64,000 bases of DNA from contig CBFFRP010000127.1 in the NCBI GenBank assembly GCA_965644295.1, positions 124,001 through 188,000 of the forward strand. The letters run 5' to 3'. This stretch comes from Paraphysomonas bandaiensis. Its lineage: Eukaryota; Chrysophyceae. The first letter of the stretch is position 1; the number at the start of each line of letters is the position of its first letter. Of the stretch, positions 23,401 through 35,209 are shown one piece after another. The notes below the pieces were generated by a model. That model made no database searches, was not told where the DNA came from, and saw only the letters and a program-made list of their open reading frames with translations. The position numbers and the translations under genes are program-made.

Positions 23401-26400
23401 GAGCTCATAGTTCTTTCATGCCACATGCTGCTGGTTGTTGATTTAGCTGGTGAAAGGTATGGTTAAGTGGCAATCATACAGGAGAGTTGGTCTATTTCAA
23501 AGACAGAGATAGCAGAGTTGATTCCATGACCATAACACCAGAGGGCTCTCAGGTAATACGATCGGATGATATTGTAATATATTCAATTTAGTGGTTCGAA
23601 ACAGAGCATATTAATATACTCATACTGCAGAGCTGATCATCAGAGAGACTCACATAAGAATAACTCCACTTGAGTGTCATTCTCCTCTCTGATTTGAAGG
23701 TAAATACTACTATGATTGTCCTGTAACACCAGAGGAGTCTTAGGGTAACGTTCTTGAATTATGTTGTGAAAATATTTAATTTAGAAATTTTGATTCTATG
23801 ATACAGAGCATATGACGAAAATGACACTTCAGAGCTCGATAATGGAGAGACCCACGCAAGAATAACTTCAATTGTCAATTGAGTATGTATATACTAATAT
23901 GAATGTAAGATATATTACTTTCTCACTGTGCCCTATACGTATTGATGTAAATAAGGACGGTGTATTGAAACATGTCAATCATTGTCACCTAGATATAGGG
24001 TGCTTTGTATCTTGATATTTACCATCTATCATAAATAGAATATTAGTGCTACCTGTAACACTCTGCAGAGGATGAATACGCCAGCCTATTAGTAGAATAT
24101 TATGTTGACATTACCATGATACCTGGTAATCGTAGGTAGTATATATTGATTATTCATAATAAGATGCAATTTCTTCACTCTGGAAGTTGCTTGTAAATAG
24201 TATTGTAATTGTAGACTTATCCATAGTTGTTGATTTATTGCTATTATGGAAGAAGCGCCTAAGAAAGACGTTCTAAGTTAAGTGCAGCTATTGCAGTACT
24301 AAGAATGCTGTTGGAAGAAAATGATCCACTAATGGCTGGTTACCCCAATGAGGAGTATGTCAGGAGCGTTGGACTTATGGTTGGATTAAATGATGCCAAT
24401 ATCGACATATGATATTGCACTAATACACGTGCCTAATCGCCTCCCTATAGGTGGTATCTATAACCTCTACATTTCCTACTGATAAGTATCCCTATTTATA
24501 TTAAAATGTACCTACAGGCACTGCCTACATGTATCAATACTACCTATAGGTACTACCTAAAAATATAATACCAATACGACCTAGAGGTACTATAATTAAC
24601 AACAATAAACACAGTATAATATATATATTGCAAAGTAGGAAATAAAATAAAAACCAGCAATATTGCAGATCTGTATCAATTATGAAAAGACAAAGCATGT
24701 ATTCAATTAAAATAAGACGGTATTCGCATTAACATCTTACGAAGTAAAAATTAACGGCAATTACTACTTAGAACCTACTAATATACATACCACGAGAAAT
24801 CTGAACCAAAGTGTAAACTAGCTCCCAATCACCTGCTAAGAAGCAGAAGCATTGTGCACTTCAGATGTCTTCACCGCCAATCTGAGTTCAGTTAGCTTCC
24901 AAGGTAATGATAACATTTGTTCGTCCAAGCCATCTTACACCGATCTTACACCGAGATAACTTCTCGGGTACGATACTGATACAGAGGTGTATATATAGGA
25001 AATAATTTACCCAAAATATTATTTCTATTAATTGCATGCATTAATAATACTAACATGAACGCTGCCCCCCATTGATGGATATTGAAGATGCTAACGGTCA
25101 CATTACTTGAATCCTTGAATTATCGGGAGAACTTCACAGGATGCACACTGAGCATGCATTCTGCAAAATAACGATTCAAGCAGTATTTTATCCTCTTGTA
25201 AGGGCCCTCTTCCACTTCACTGTCTCTTCTGATGGCAATAACCACACACATGACTCAGTTGTCTCAAGCGGATAAAAGTCATCATACTGGTCTTGAACAG
25301 CATGAATCTTGCAGTACAGTGAAGTCATGTCAGTCCATTAACGACTCCATCAATCGTCCTTTGTTTTAATCTGCAGGTTGGGTCATAATTTCACCCCACA
25401 ATAGACTGTCTGTGTGTCTATGTATGGTCACATGACCCTCACATCTAACACACTCCTGCCAGTATACCAGCAACCGTATATACAAAATACATACTCTAAT
25501 AATACGTAATTTACACAATTTTACATAGTTTCGACCGTTTAGAAAAACCCACCGATCTATGTAAAACTAAAGGCTGGATTTTTGGGAGTTGTGTAAAATA
25601 ATTTACACGAGAAAAAATTATTCTCTATTGTAGTGTGTGTGAGTTTTTGGGTTTAGCGAAACTAGAAGAACTATGTAAAATGAATTACACAACCTAAACT
25701 AAAAAATCCCCTGGTTTTTCACTCAAAAATGTCACAAAACTACACATTTTCAAGATAATAATCGGCATATTGTCCACAGAATCCAGAGGCAGATATCTGT
25801 TAGCTTAGAGGATACGATGCGATACTTTTACAGTAATAAGAGGAACGCAGGCTGATATGATCATAACCTCACTGGGAATACATGAGCTCATAGTTCTTTC
25901 ATGCCACATGCTGCTGGTTGTTGATTTAGCTGGTGAAAGGTATGGTTAAGTGGCAATCATACAGGAGAGTTGGTCTATTTCAAAGACAGAGATAGCAGAG
26001 TTGATTCCATGACCATAACACCAGAGGGCTCTCAGGTAATACGATCGGATGATATTGTAATATATTCAATTTAGTGGTTCGAAACAGAGCATATTAATAT
26101 ACTCATACTGCAGAGCTGATCATCAGAGAGACTCACATAAGAATAACTCCACTTGAGTGTCATTCTCCTCTCTGATTTGAAGGTAAATACTACTATGATT
26201 GTATCATTTATAGATACTTTCTCATAGTGTCCTGTGCGTATTGATGTATATAAAGATACTGTGTTGGAGCATGTCAATCATTGTTGACGTGCAGCATACT
26301 CTGCGGAGCCGTATGAACTCGATTGTCATGTAACACCAGAGGAGTCTTAGGGTAACGTTCTTGAATTATGTTGTGAAAATATTTAATTTAGAAATTTTGA

Positions 26401-28138
26401 TTCTATGATACAGAGCATATGACGAAAATGACACTTCAGAGTTCGATAATGGAGAGACCCACGCAAGAATAACTTCAATTGTCAATTGAGTATGTATATA
26501 CTAATATGAATGTAAGATATATTACTTTCTCACTGTGCCCTATACGTATTGATGTAAATAAGGACGGTGTATTGAAACATGTCAATCATTGTCACCTAGA
26601 TATAGGGTGCTTTGTATCTTGATATTTACCATCTATCATAAATAGAATATTAGTGCTACCTGTAACACTCTGCAGAGGATGAATACGCCAGCCTATTAGT
26701 AGAATATTATGTTGACATTACCATGATACCTGGTAATCGTAGGTAGTATATATTGATTATTCATAATAAGATGCAATTTCTTCACTCTGGAAGTTGCTTG
26801 TAAATAGTATTGTAATTGTAGACTTATCCATAGTTGTTGATTTATTGCTATCCATGAAGTGCCTAGTTAGACGTTCTAAGTTGAGTGCAGCTATTGCAGT
26901 ACTAAGAATGCTGTTGGAAGAAAATGATCCACTAATGGCTGGTTACCCCAATGAGGAGTATGTCAGGAGCGTTGGACTTATGGTTGGATTAAATGATGCC
27001 AATATCGACATATGATATTGCACTAATACACGTGCCTAATCGCCTCCCTATAGGTGGTATCTATAACCTCTACATTTCCTACTGATAAGTATCCCTATTT
27101 ATATTAAAATGTACCTACAGGCACTGCCTACATGTATCAATACTACCTATAGGTACTACCTAAAAATATAATACCAATACGACCTAGAGGTACTATAATT
27201 AACAACAATAAACACAGTATAATATATATATTGCAAAGTAGGAAATAATATAAAAACCAGCAATATTGCAGATCTGTATCAATTATGAAAAGACAAAGCA
27301 TGTATTCAATTAAAATAAGACGGTATTCGCATTAACATCTTACGAAGTAAAAATTAACGGCAATTACTACTTAGAACCTACTAATATACATACCACGAGA
27401 AATCTGAACCAAAGTGTAAACTAGCTCCCAATCACCTGCTAAGAAGCAGAAGCATTGTGCACTTCAGATGTCTTCACCGCCAATCTGAGTTCAGTTAGCT
27501 TCCAAGGTAATGACAACATTTGTTCGTCCAAGCCATCTTACACCGATCTTACACCGAGATAACTTCTCGGGTACGATACTGGTACAGAGGTGTATATATA
27601 GGAAATAATTTACCCAAAATATTATTTCTATTAATTGCATGCATTAATAATACTAATATGAACGTTGCCCCCCATTGATGGATATTGAAGATGCTAACGG
27701 TCACATTACTTGAATCCTTGAATTATCGGGAGAACTTCACAGGATGCACACTGAGCAGGCATTCTGCAAAATAACGATTCAATCAGTATTTTATCCTCTT
27801 GTAAGGGCCCTCTTCCACTTCACTGTCTCTTCTGATGGCAATAACCACACACATGACTCAGTTGTCTCAAGCGGATAAAAGTCATAATACTGGTCTTGAA
27901 CAGCATGAATCTTGCAGTACAGTGAAGTCATGTCAGTCCATTAACGACTCCATCAATCGTCCTTTGTTTTAATCTGCAGGTGGGGTCATAATTTCACCCC
28001 ACAATAGACTGTCTGTGTGTCTATTTATGGTCACATGACCCTCACATCTAACACACTCCTGCCAGTATACCAGCAACCGTATATACAAAATACATACTCT
28101 AATAATACGTAATTTACACAATTTTACATAGTTTCGAC
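20446..28138 (+). repeat. Three head-to-tail copies of a long repeat of about 2.6 kb
   Basis: Copy 1 is 20446-23055 (2,610 bp), copy 2 is 23056-25539 (2,484 bp) and copy 3 is 25540-28138 (2,599 bp). Each begins TAGAAAAACCCACCGATCTA, and the copies end ACATAGTTTCGAC. They are nearly identical by eye. The main differences are a deletion of about 126 bp in copy 2 and a hypervariable window of about 45 bp (see findings). Words near the edges (CTATGTAAAA at the left, TTTTACATAG at the right) are inverted relatives, so each unit may be an AT-rich element with degenerate ends rather than a satellite. No transposase, reverse transcriptase or RNA gene is recognised. Confidence 0.9.
26854..27015 (+). 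CDS. Short open reading frame in repeat copy 3 (53 aa), doubtful
   Basis: An ATG-initiated frame ends at TGA in copy 3. Its last 35 residues (from RMLLEENDPLMAGYPNEEYV onward) are conserved as DNA in all three copies, at 21,819-21,929 and 24,303-24,413. In copies 1 and 2 small length changes just after the ATG shift the frame and give early stops. No homology is recognised. It may be a relic of an element's coding sequence. Treat it as a possible small peptide gene only if expression is shown. Confidence 0.2.
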   Translation: MKCLVRRSKLSAAIAVLRMLLEENDPLMAGYPNEEYVRSVGLMVGLNDANIDI

Positions 28139-28409
28139 AACTAGTATTTTGAAGAATTTAAACTGCCACGTGATCGAGGAAAATAGTATCTTGAGGGGAC
28201 GGAACATCTGATTGGTTTAACAACTCGAAGTTGAGACCAGAAGAGAGCCTCGACACCTCTCATGTGATATGCTATGGAGAATACGGTGTCCTCTTTCCTC
28301 CATCACTCATAGACAGCATTAAAACTGTCAGCATTATTGCAAATTAATATTGAATGACATCACAAGTCGGCCTCACGATATATTCATAGATCTAATCTAT
28401 TTCGAAACT
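28139..28409. promoter_or_regulatory. Short 5' spacer of the NYN-domain gene
   Basis: This is unique sequence between the end of the 2.6-kb array and the proposed start codon at 28410. No specific motif is identified. The tandem array therefore lies directly upstream of this gene. Confidence 0.3.
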
Positions 28410-31400
28410 ATGAATACACCTGATTGTAATGAGGACATTATACTCCTTGCCGACCTATCACTCCCCACTTCCTCTGTATCAGATTTATTCGAGGCCATTC
28501 GTTGCTCTCTCAGTTGGCAGTATGGCGAAGATAGCGCCTTAAGGTTCATCATATTTCTACAATACTGTGGAATATTGTATTTAAGTTTGTTTTGTGTGCA
28601 GCTTGAAAGCTATCAATCTCAGGAACCCCAAAGAAGCACTGGTGTTTCTAGACAGCACTAGTGTTGCCGAACGATTGACGTCCGAGTCAATTATTCACCT
28701 GTATGTATAGTAATACTTTGTCAAATTAATTGTAATGACTAGTACAGGAGTGGCCCATTGACAGCCAGTTTCAGGAAAGTCGGAAATGCACCAACCGAGT
28801 ATATCCACATCCAAATTGCTCGCGATATTCAGCTCAACCATATTATAAGAGAGATCAAAGGTCTGAATAAGCCTTCTACTGATATACCAACACCTTCTCA
28901 ATTGTCATTCTTTTATCGGAGATCAAGTATTCTCGTCAAGCTCCCATCACCCGAAGTTGCAGAGAATATACAGCAGAAATTATCCGGTTTAAACGGAATT
29001 CAATCATCGGAAATAGTGACTACTAAATCTTTTTCATGTGTGGAATGTTTCTGGAAATCTAACATCAGCTTAAATGAGGCAGTGAGTCGACTTCGACGCA
29101 GTGGGCAGAGCCTTTTAGACCTGATAGGGAGCTACTTGTGTCTTCTTGAGGAGCAACCTGGCATTATAGATGTATCAGTGATCTCCTGCACTAGTCAGAG
29201 TACAAGAAATTCGACTATCGATCTCGTAATAATATGTTGTACCGAAAAGGACGCAGATATTGTTCGATCGTATGGCCGCATTGAGCTTGGAATGATAGGA
29301 TGTATCACAATTGCCCATTCATATGATACCGAGAGGGGAAGCGAGAAATCCGATGCCTCAGTTTTATCGTCGGAAAGCACTATAGACACATCCTCTTGTT
29401 CCAACATGAACACACCGACTTCATCATCTCGAGGTTTCTCTTTTAAAGAGTTGTATGTGTTCTGGGACGTAATGAACTGCCCCTTGAGTGTTGGGTCAGA
29501 TGCTGACGATGCAGCCACGATAACAAACAGCCTATTAGATACATGCAGTTGTGCATTTGGCAATGACTGTAACTTTCAACTAGCCACTACTACAAAGTTC
29601 ATCTTCTTAGCACATGATCCTGGAGGTGCTTACAAACCCACCTCGAAACAGCTCCACGACCTGGTGGATATGCATTATCGCGTCATTGGATACGTGAGGC
29701 GCAGTGGTCCTGATTCAGCAATTAAAGGAGAGGTGACAGCAATGATTCGACGCCATTGCGGAGATGAAACTAAACCCGCAGTGTGCCTTATTACTGGCGG
29801 CGGGGAAGTCAGCGGAGTGTTGGATTCCCTATTGGCGGAAGGATTTCATGACACTCTATTAATACATAATTCGCGAAAAACAGTGGCCTCGAAAGTCCCG
29901 AAATCCCTCCCCTGGTCTGTCCTAAGGCAGCTTCACCAAATGTCTAGTCAAGACAAATCATGTCTACTTTCTTTTAACTTCGAGCATCCCGATTATCAAA
30001 ATATATTGAATAAATACATGTTGGAAGGCGAATGTTTGTCTGACGATATGAGTGCTAAATTGATTCCGACATCGATGGAAGTAGCTCTAACTAGGAGTCT
30101 GCGTATCTCTCGATTTTCAATGGCAGCACATTTGAGCAACTTGATCAAGTGGAAGGAGGAAGAATCAATTCATGGGGGCACACTTCCGGGAGCAGAGAAT
30201 ATCGATGACCACTGGGCCAACTTTGATACCGATTCTTGTCAAGTTGAGGTCAGCATTGACCGGGATAGAAGAAAGCAAAAGGTGATAATCACTGGAAGCA
30301 GCGAAGAGGAGGTGAAAGCCAGGTTTTATTTTGTAGAGTCTACACTGGTCACTCTTGCGCAAAATAGAAAGATATTACGTATGCACGGCTGGCAAACCCA
30401 TCACAGGGAGGCGATGATGGGGTCACTGCCGCTAGGTACAAAAGGGCAGGCCTTTCGTACCACTGTCGTGTTTCATGTTACAGATGGTCAAATTGTTGCA
30501 GAAATTATATCCGTTAGTGAAATTGGAATTTCTAAAATGACCGATTATTTAAAAGGCCTTGAACCAATTGAGGCGGAATGGCAGTTTGACCCCAAAAATC
30601 TTATTCCAGAACCTCGCGTGCGATTTTGGAACTCACTTCGTAATAAGTACGCCGTGATGTTCGACAAAGTTCTCCAGAACAACAGACTTTGTGTCAAGGC
30701 GTGGGGTTTTGAAGGCATGATGGAAGAGGCTTCTCGTGATATACTCTCTGCCTCACAGGGTCAAATGAATCCTAGCTCCACAGCTGCTTCCACCGTCCCA
30801 TTGCTGCATCACCCTCCTAAGAATCGGCTTACAGGGGACAAGGGCGAACCAATCCATATTGCGCTGTATACATTCAAGGATAAGGATGCAGGACTCTTTT
30901 ATGTCACATATGAAGAAATGTTCCAGCGATACTTTGCTAATGTTTACCATGTCTCCGTGACGCCCGTATCATCTTTTATTGGTGTCACAAGTGATACTGC
31001 TAATGCTATAAAAAACGGCTTTCTCGTAGTGGATATCAGGGGTAAAGAAGATGACATTATTGCTGCTACAAAATATATGGATAGCATAAGAAGTAACATC
31101 TACTGTCATGAGCTGCATCTGTCAAAAATTGACGCCAAGAGATTTAAAGACATTTGTGACATGAAGGTTTGTTTGCATATTATTATTGAAAGTTACATCT
31201 GTTTACGTTGCATACACTTGACTTGATATTTGCCTATTTTCCGAAGCAAACGTATACTTGTTTGAAGCAACTATACGCCATTGACTCGTATGCTCCCTCA
31301 GGACAGCTTCCTCAGCGGCCAAATTGCTGAAGCGATCAAGACAAGTAATCTGAATGAAGACCCTTTAGGTTTTCGTGGCCTGATATGCATTCGAGTGAGC

Positions 31401-33328
31401 CCTGCTGTGGTCCCGAAGGGATCTAAGTACGTTTATGTGTTTCAATTTTACTATGATGCAGTAGTATGAATTTGTATCATGCCACTAGAATATATGCTAA
31501 CACATGTCCAACGTTAGGAAAGTATCGTTTCCCACGGATGTAGATATTTTTGTATCTGAGTCTGCCGTTACTACTTGTAACCATGGTCATGGAGATGGTT
31601 ATTCATCCAAGATTAGCAGAATTTTACGTAAATTCTCAGATTTCAATGCACCCTCAATTCACCAGGATCCGGGATTTCGATTGAGCGATGATAGCATCAG
31701 TATTACAAGCCTCGATATATCTGAAGGTTCGAAGATGTATCTACCGTCTATCTCTCAGTCGGCTTCACCACACGGTGTCTTGATATCTCCGAAGAGTGAG
31801 ACGTACACTGACCTCTCAACACCCTCCCCTCGCGTCAATTTCACGGATGTAATGAGGCCCGCTATCTCATCTGCTATTTCTGGAACACCTTTTGAGTCAG
31901 CTCCTCCTTGCCCTACCTGTAAACAGGCAATTCGCTGGCCCCACTCGTCATTCAGGTACATGTTTCTAGCGGAGAACATGAAGACACGGATTCACACTAC
32001 TGTGGAACTCATTAAAAGCAAGTTTGGCGATTCTGTTGTCGTCACATGTCCTTATCGTAAGTCACGTGTCATGCACACTATCATTATTGCTGATGTCATG
32101 CTCATTGTAATATACTTTCCTATGCGTAGGTGACAAAAAGGATGCATCAGTTTGTCTACTGGTAGAAGGGCCGCAGGACGGGGTGGAGTTTGGTGCGAAA
32201 GCATTCGATGAGATGCTTGCTCGTGTACTAGAGGAGCTCACCAGTGTAAAACTGATATTGTCCGACTCGCAGTATGACAAGCTTACTACAATGGATCTTG
32301 CCACTGTCAAGGCCATCCAAGGGTCGGCGGGAGTGCATTTCATGTGAGTTATTGAATGCATATTATTTTCTATGTTTTATTATTTCTTTTGAAATGACTT
32401 ATCGCCACAATGATTTGCTTCATGTCTGATGCTTTTGCAGGTTGACTCCTTCTTCTTCTGAAATATCTTCAGCCCCACGTTCCGTCGACCTTCGAACCCT
32501 ACAACCTCGTTTGGCAAGCTCATCTGATACAATCCTCTGTCGTCTGCCCAGTTTTAATAAGCGACCTGTGGACCTATCTGTAATATCCACATCTGCAGAA
32601 TCCGAGGGCTGGACATGGGGAGTTAATTGCTTATTTGTCATTCTAGAAAGAGATGACGACTGTGGACTGTCTCCGCAAGAGGCGGAGAAGTTAAACCACG
32701 GTGAAGTGTTAGTAACCACTGATTTCGACAGTGGCAAGACTATTCTTCGAGCACGAGCAACATGCCCTATGAAGAGGGGCCACCACGAGCTGTCCATGAG
32801 CACGGAACAACTGCTAGTTAGTGCTATCGGAAGGGGATTGGCCCAAGCTGATATATTGGGCATGTTAGGAATGGCAATTGTGAGTGCATCTATAATTTGT
32901 CTACTTATATAGTTTCCTCACCGTGTTTGGTGTAGGTCACCCCCGATTCGTTGAATGCATTTGCTACACTTTCTACAGAACGTATACAGAGTCTAACCGC
33001 ATCATCAGTGGTAGAGTACGTCCGGACTCACCAGGTTTTCAGTCTAGAAAGGATCGTGTGTTTAGACGTCAAGAGACCCGATGTCTCGCCATTCAAGAGC
33101 GTAGTGCAGTGTTCATACATGGCGGAATCACTCTGTCGAATAGTTAAGGACATGAAGGACTCGTCTTTCCCGGTGTGCAATGATCCGGTGTGTTCCGTAC
33201 TTCTGGGGCATAAGGCTCCGTCGGCAAGAGGCAATCGAGACACCGTCGCTCATTCCCTTATTCTTAAAGGCACGGAGTCTGGTCTTGACACTGCGATAGA
33301 GGAAGTTAAAGAGGCTATCACTTCTTGA
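28410..33328 (+). CDS. Large NYN-domain protein, limkain-b1/MARF1-like (1,453 aa)
   Basis: Eight exons join in frame: 28410-28543, 28602-28700, 28748-31166, 31302-31426, 31518-32056, 32130-32343, 32441-32879 and 32936-33328. All introns are GT-AG and 46-135 bp. The start was set at the first ATG of exon 1, which opens an RRM-like segment running over LKAINLRNPKEALVFLDST. Around residues 310-465 is an NYN (PIN-like) RNase fold: YVFWDVMNCPL matches the FWD-x-x-NC start of the limkain-b1/MARF1 subgroup, followed by KTVASKVPKSLPWSVL. The second acidic motif, usually S-x-D, reads TGGGEVSG here, so catalytic activity is uncertain. The later parts look like KH-type RNA-binding units (for example VCLLVEGPQDGVEFGAKAFD). 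A Cys pair CPTC at about residue 1057, with CPYR about 45 residues later, may bind zinc. The inferred role is cytoplasmic RNA turnover or repression. Confidence 0.65.
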
Positions 33329-34094
33329 AGGCGGCCTATATAGCTGTGTGAGAATCTCTCCACCGCTATAGCTATATCTACAAAGCTCGTTATTAGGACC
33401 ACCTAACACATCCACTATAATATATGACATTGTGCAGCAGAATAACTCTATATTCATCTCACAACAGAACTGTTTTCAATGAAGTTGCTATCGTGTTTTT
33501 TTTGACGAACGTCTACTACATTGTTTTTGGCGCGACTAGCAAGTCATTTTACTTCTCTGCTTTCAATTTTCATAATACTACTCTAGAATAATATAATCTA
33601 AAGTCATTTGTGTAAAATGTTTTATTATGTAGGTTTATGTTGCGTTGCGTATTGCAGTGCGTGGCTGAGTATACTAATGTGCGAAGTAGCTTAATAAGTT
33701 GAGCTTTGCTGGAAGTTAAAAATAATAGGAATGTCTAAAGTGTATTAGTTTATGACTGTTGGTTATGAACATACTCAAGAACGTTAGCCCTGGTAAACAT
33801 CTCAGAAACCAGGGCCTGGTAACAATTTATGCGCCATTAACGGCAATGCCATTATTATTGCCGAGACGTATGCCATTAATTTACATTACAATTATTGGTA
33901 GTGTTATACTAAAACTTTATGAATGAGATCATGTTGTCAGTTTGGTGTAGGTGCCAGCCGTAACTAGGGATTGTATACAGAAGTGAAACAGTACTAGGCG
34001 TTATATCTGCTGTCTACTGTATGACTGTATGTTTTGTTAGCGTAATTATTCGGAACTGGGCCCACCTGATGGGTAGCTGGGGTATTGTACTGCT
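33329..34094. other. Intergenic spacer downstream of the NYN gene
   Basis: AT-rich, no gene. Around 33,786-33,835 there is a short inverted motif (AGCCCTGGTAA and CCAGGGCCTGGTAAC) that resembles transposon ends, but no full element can be delimited. Confidence 0.45.
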
Positions 34095-34165
34095 GCTCCC
34101 TTCTGATCGCGTATATAGGTAGAGCCGGGTGGGTGCCTAATACCTAACTAATACTTGATTAAGTC
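34095..34165 (+). repeat. Dispersed repeat shared with 49396-49470 (opposite orientation)
   Basis: The segment containing GGTAGAGCCGGGTGGGTGCC and CTAACTAATACTTGATTAAG recurs as its reverse complement near 49.4 kb with few differences. Here it directly abuts the copia RNase H relic, so it may be part of a retroelement fragment. Confidence 0.7.
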
Positions 34166-34499
34166 CCATATGTTATTTTCTAGATATGCATCTAAGCCTA
34201 CCCGGGCTACATGTTATTTAATGACTTACCTATTGCAGTACATTAGGGGTACAGTTCGAAAGGGTATTCGGTTCAGTAGTAAGCACTTCGACATGCACAT
34301 CTTTACTGATGCAGACTGGGCTGGCGATGTGGTGTCACGCCGATCTAGCTACCTACTGAAACCAACTAGCTACATCATTATCACACGGTTATTAGCGCTG
34401 AATATGCAGTGCAAACACGGGTGGGGAAGCGCTGAACTAAGCAATGTGTACATACGTCGCAACACTAAGCAGCACTCACTAGACGGTCAAACGCGGTGA
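34155..34499 (+). pseudogene. Ty1/copia RNase H relic
   Basis: The frame reads LFSRYASKPTRATCYLMTYL, then YIRGTVRKGIRFSSKHFDMH and FTDADWAGDVVSRRSS. This aligns with the RNase H domain of the intact copia element at 54.2-59.7 kb (RYSSNPT...YLRGTTSKGIKFSGSKFDLH and FSDADWAGDILTRRST). After RRSS the similarity breaks up, and nothing of reverse transcriptase or integrase precedes it. The divergence from the intact copy indicates an older, different copia family. Confidence 0.8.
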
Positions 34500-34576
34500 T
34501 TAGTTACGCCGTCAATATGGGGCAATACACTTTAAAAACTTCAACATATTGAAGTCAGCAGATCAACATTCTAAAA

Positions 34577-34806
34577 CGGTTGCACCTTGGTGCTTGCGGT
34601 GACACAAGCAGCTTTTGTAGCGTTATTATTGAAAGTCTTTTTATTTAGCAATAGGCGTTAAAAACCTGTACCAATATAGTGGCTAGTTGAATGCTAGACA
34701 TACTAGTTAGACCTCTACCCATAACTAATCCGTACAAATTCCATTATCCTACTATTTAACGCTACAGAAGCTGTTTGTGCGTCGCTGCAAGCACCAAGGT
34801 GCAACC
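34577..34806. mobile_element. MITE with long terminal inverted repeats (about 48 bp)
   Basis: The left end (GGTTGCACCTTGGTGCTTGC, then GGTGACACAAGCAGCTTTTG and TAGCGTTA) is mirrored at the right (TAACGCTACAGAAGCTGTTT, then GTGCGTCGCTGCAAGCACCA and AGGTGCAACC). The 230-bp element has no coding capacity. No convincing target duplication is visible. A second, truncated copy in the opposite orientation lies at 59866-60021. Confidence 0.8.
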
Positions 34807-35209
34807 ACTTCCGTTCTTAATGTTGTTTGTGAGTTTCGCCCTGGTTGTGTGTCTTAGTACTCACTGGCGCGTGTTGTCCGGGGGTCTCCCCTTGGGATAA
34901 GGTTCCGCCAGGTTCTAAGGTACAGGGTTCTGCATTAAGGTTCTGAGTGTACCGAGCACTAGATGTGTGTGCCGAGATGTTGATGGTGTGGTGGAATGTG
35001 GCGTTGTCGCCGTGCACCGTCTGGGCGTCAGGCATGGTGGAGTTGCCGGAGACGGCGTCGCCGCTGTCTAGGGCCTGATGGTTTCATGCGGTCCGGTGCT
35101 ATGGTCCTATGCGTATGATTGGTGGGGTTCATATGTGCGGTGGGCGGTGTTCAAGTCTCGGTTCGTCTGTGGATTCCTAGTAATCTTAGCACCCTTGGGC
35201 GTTTCCATT

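Noticed and set aside
20446-28138. CRISPR-like array
   Set aside because: The repeats are 2.6 kb long with no short spacers, and the window is clearly eukaryotic.
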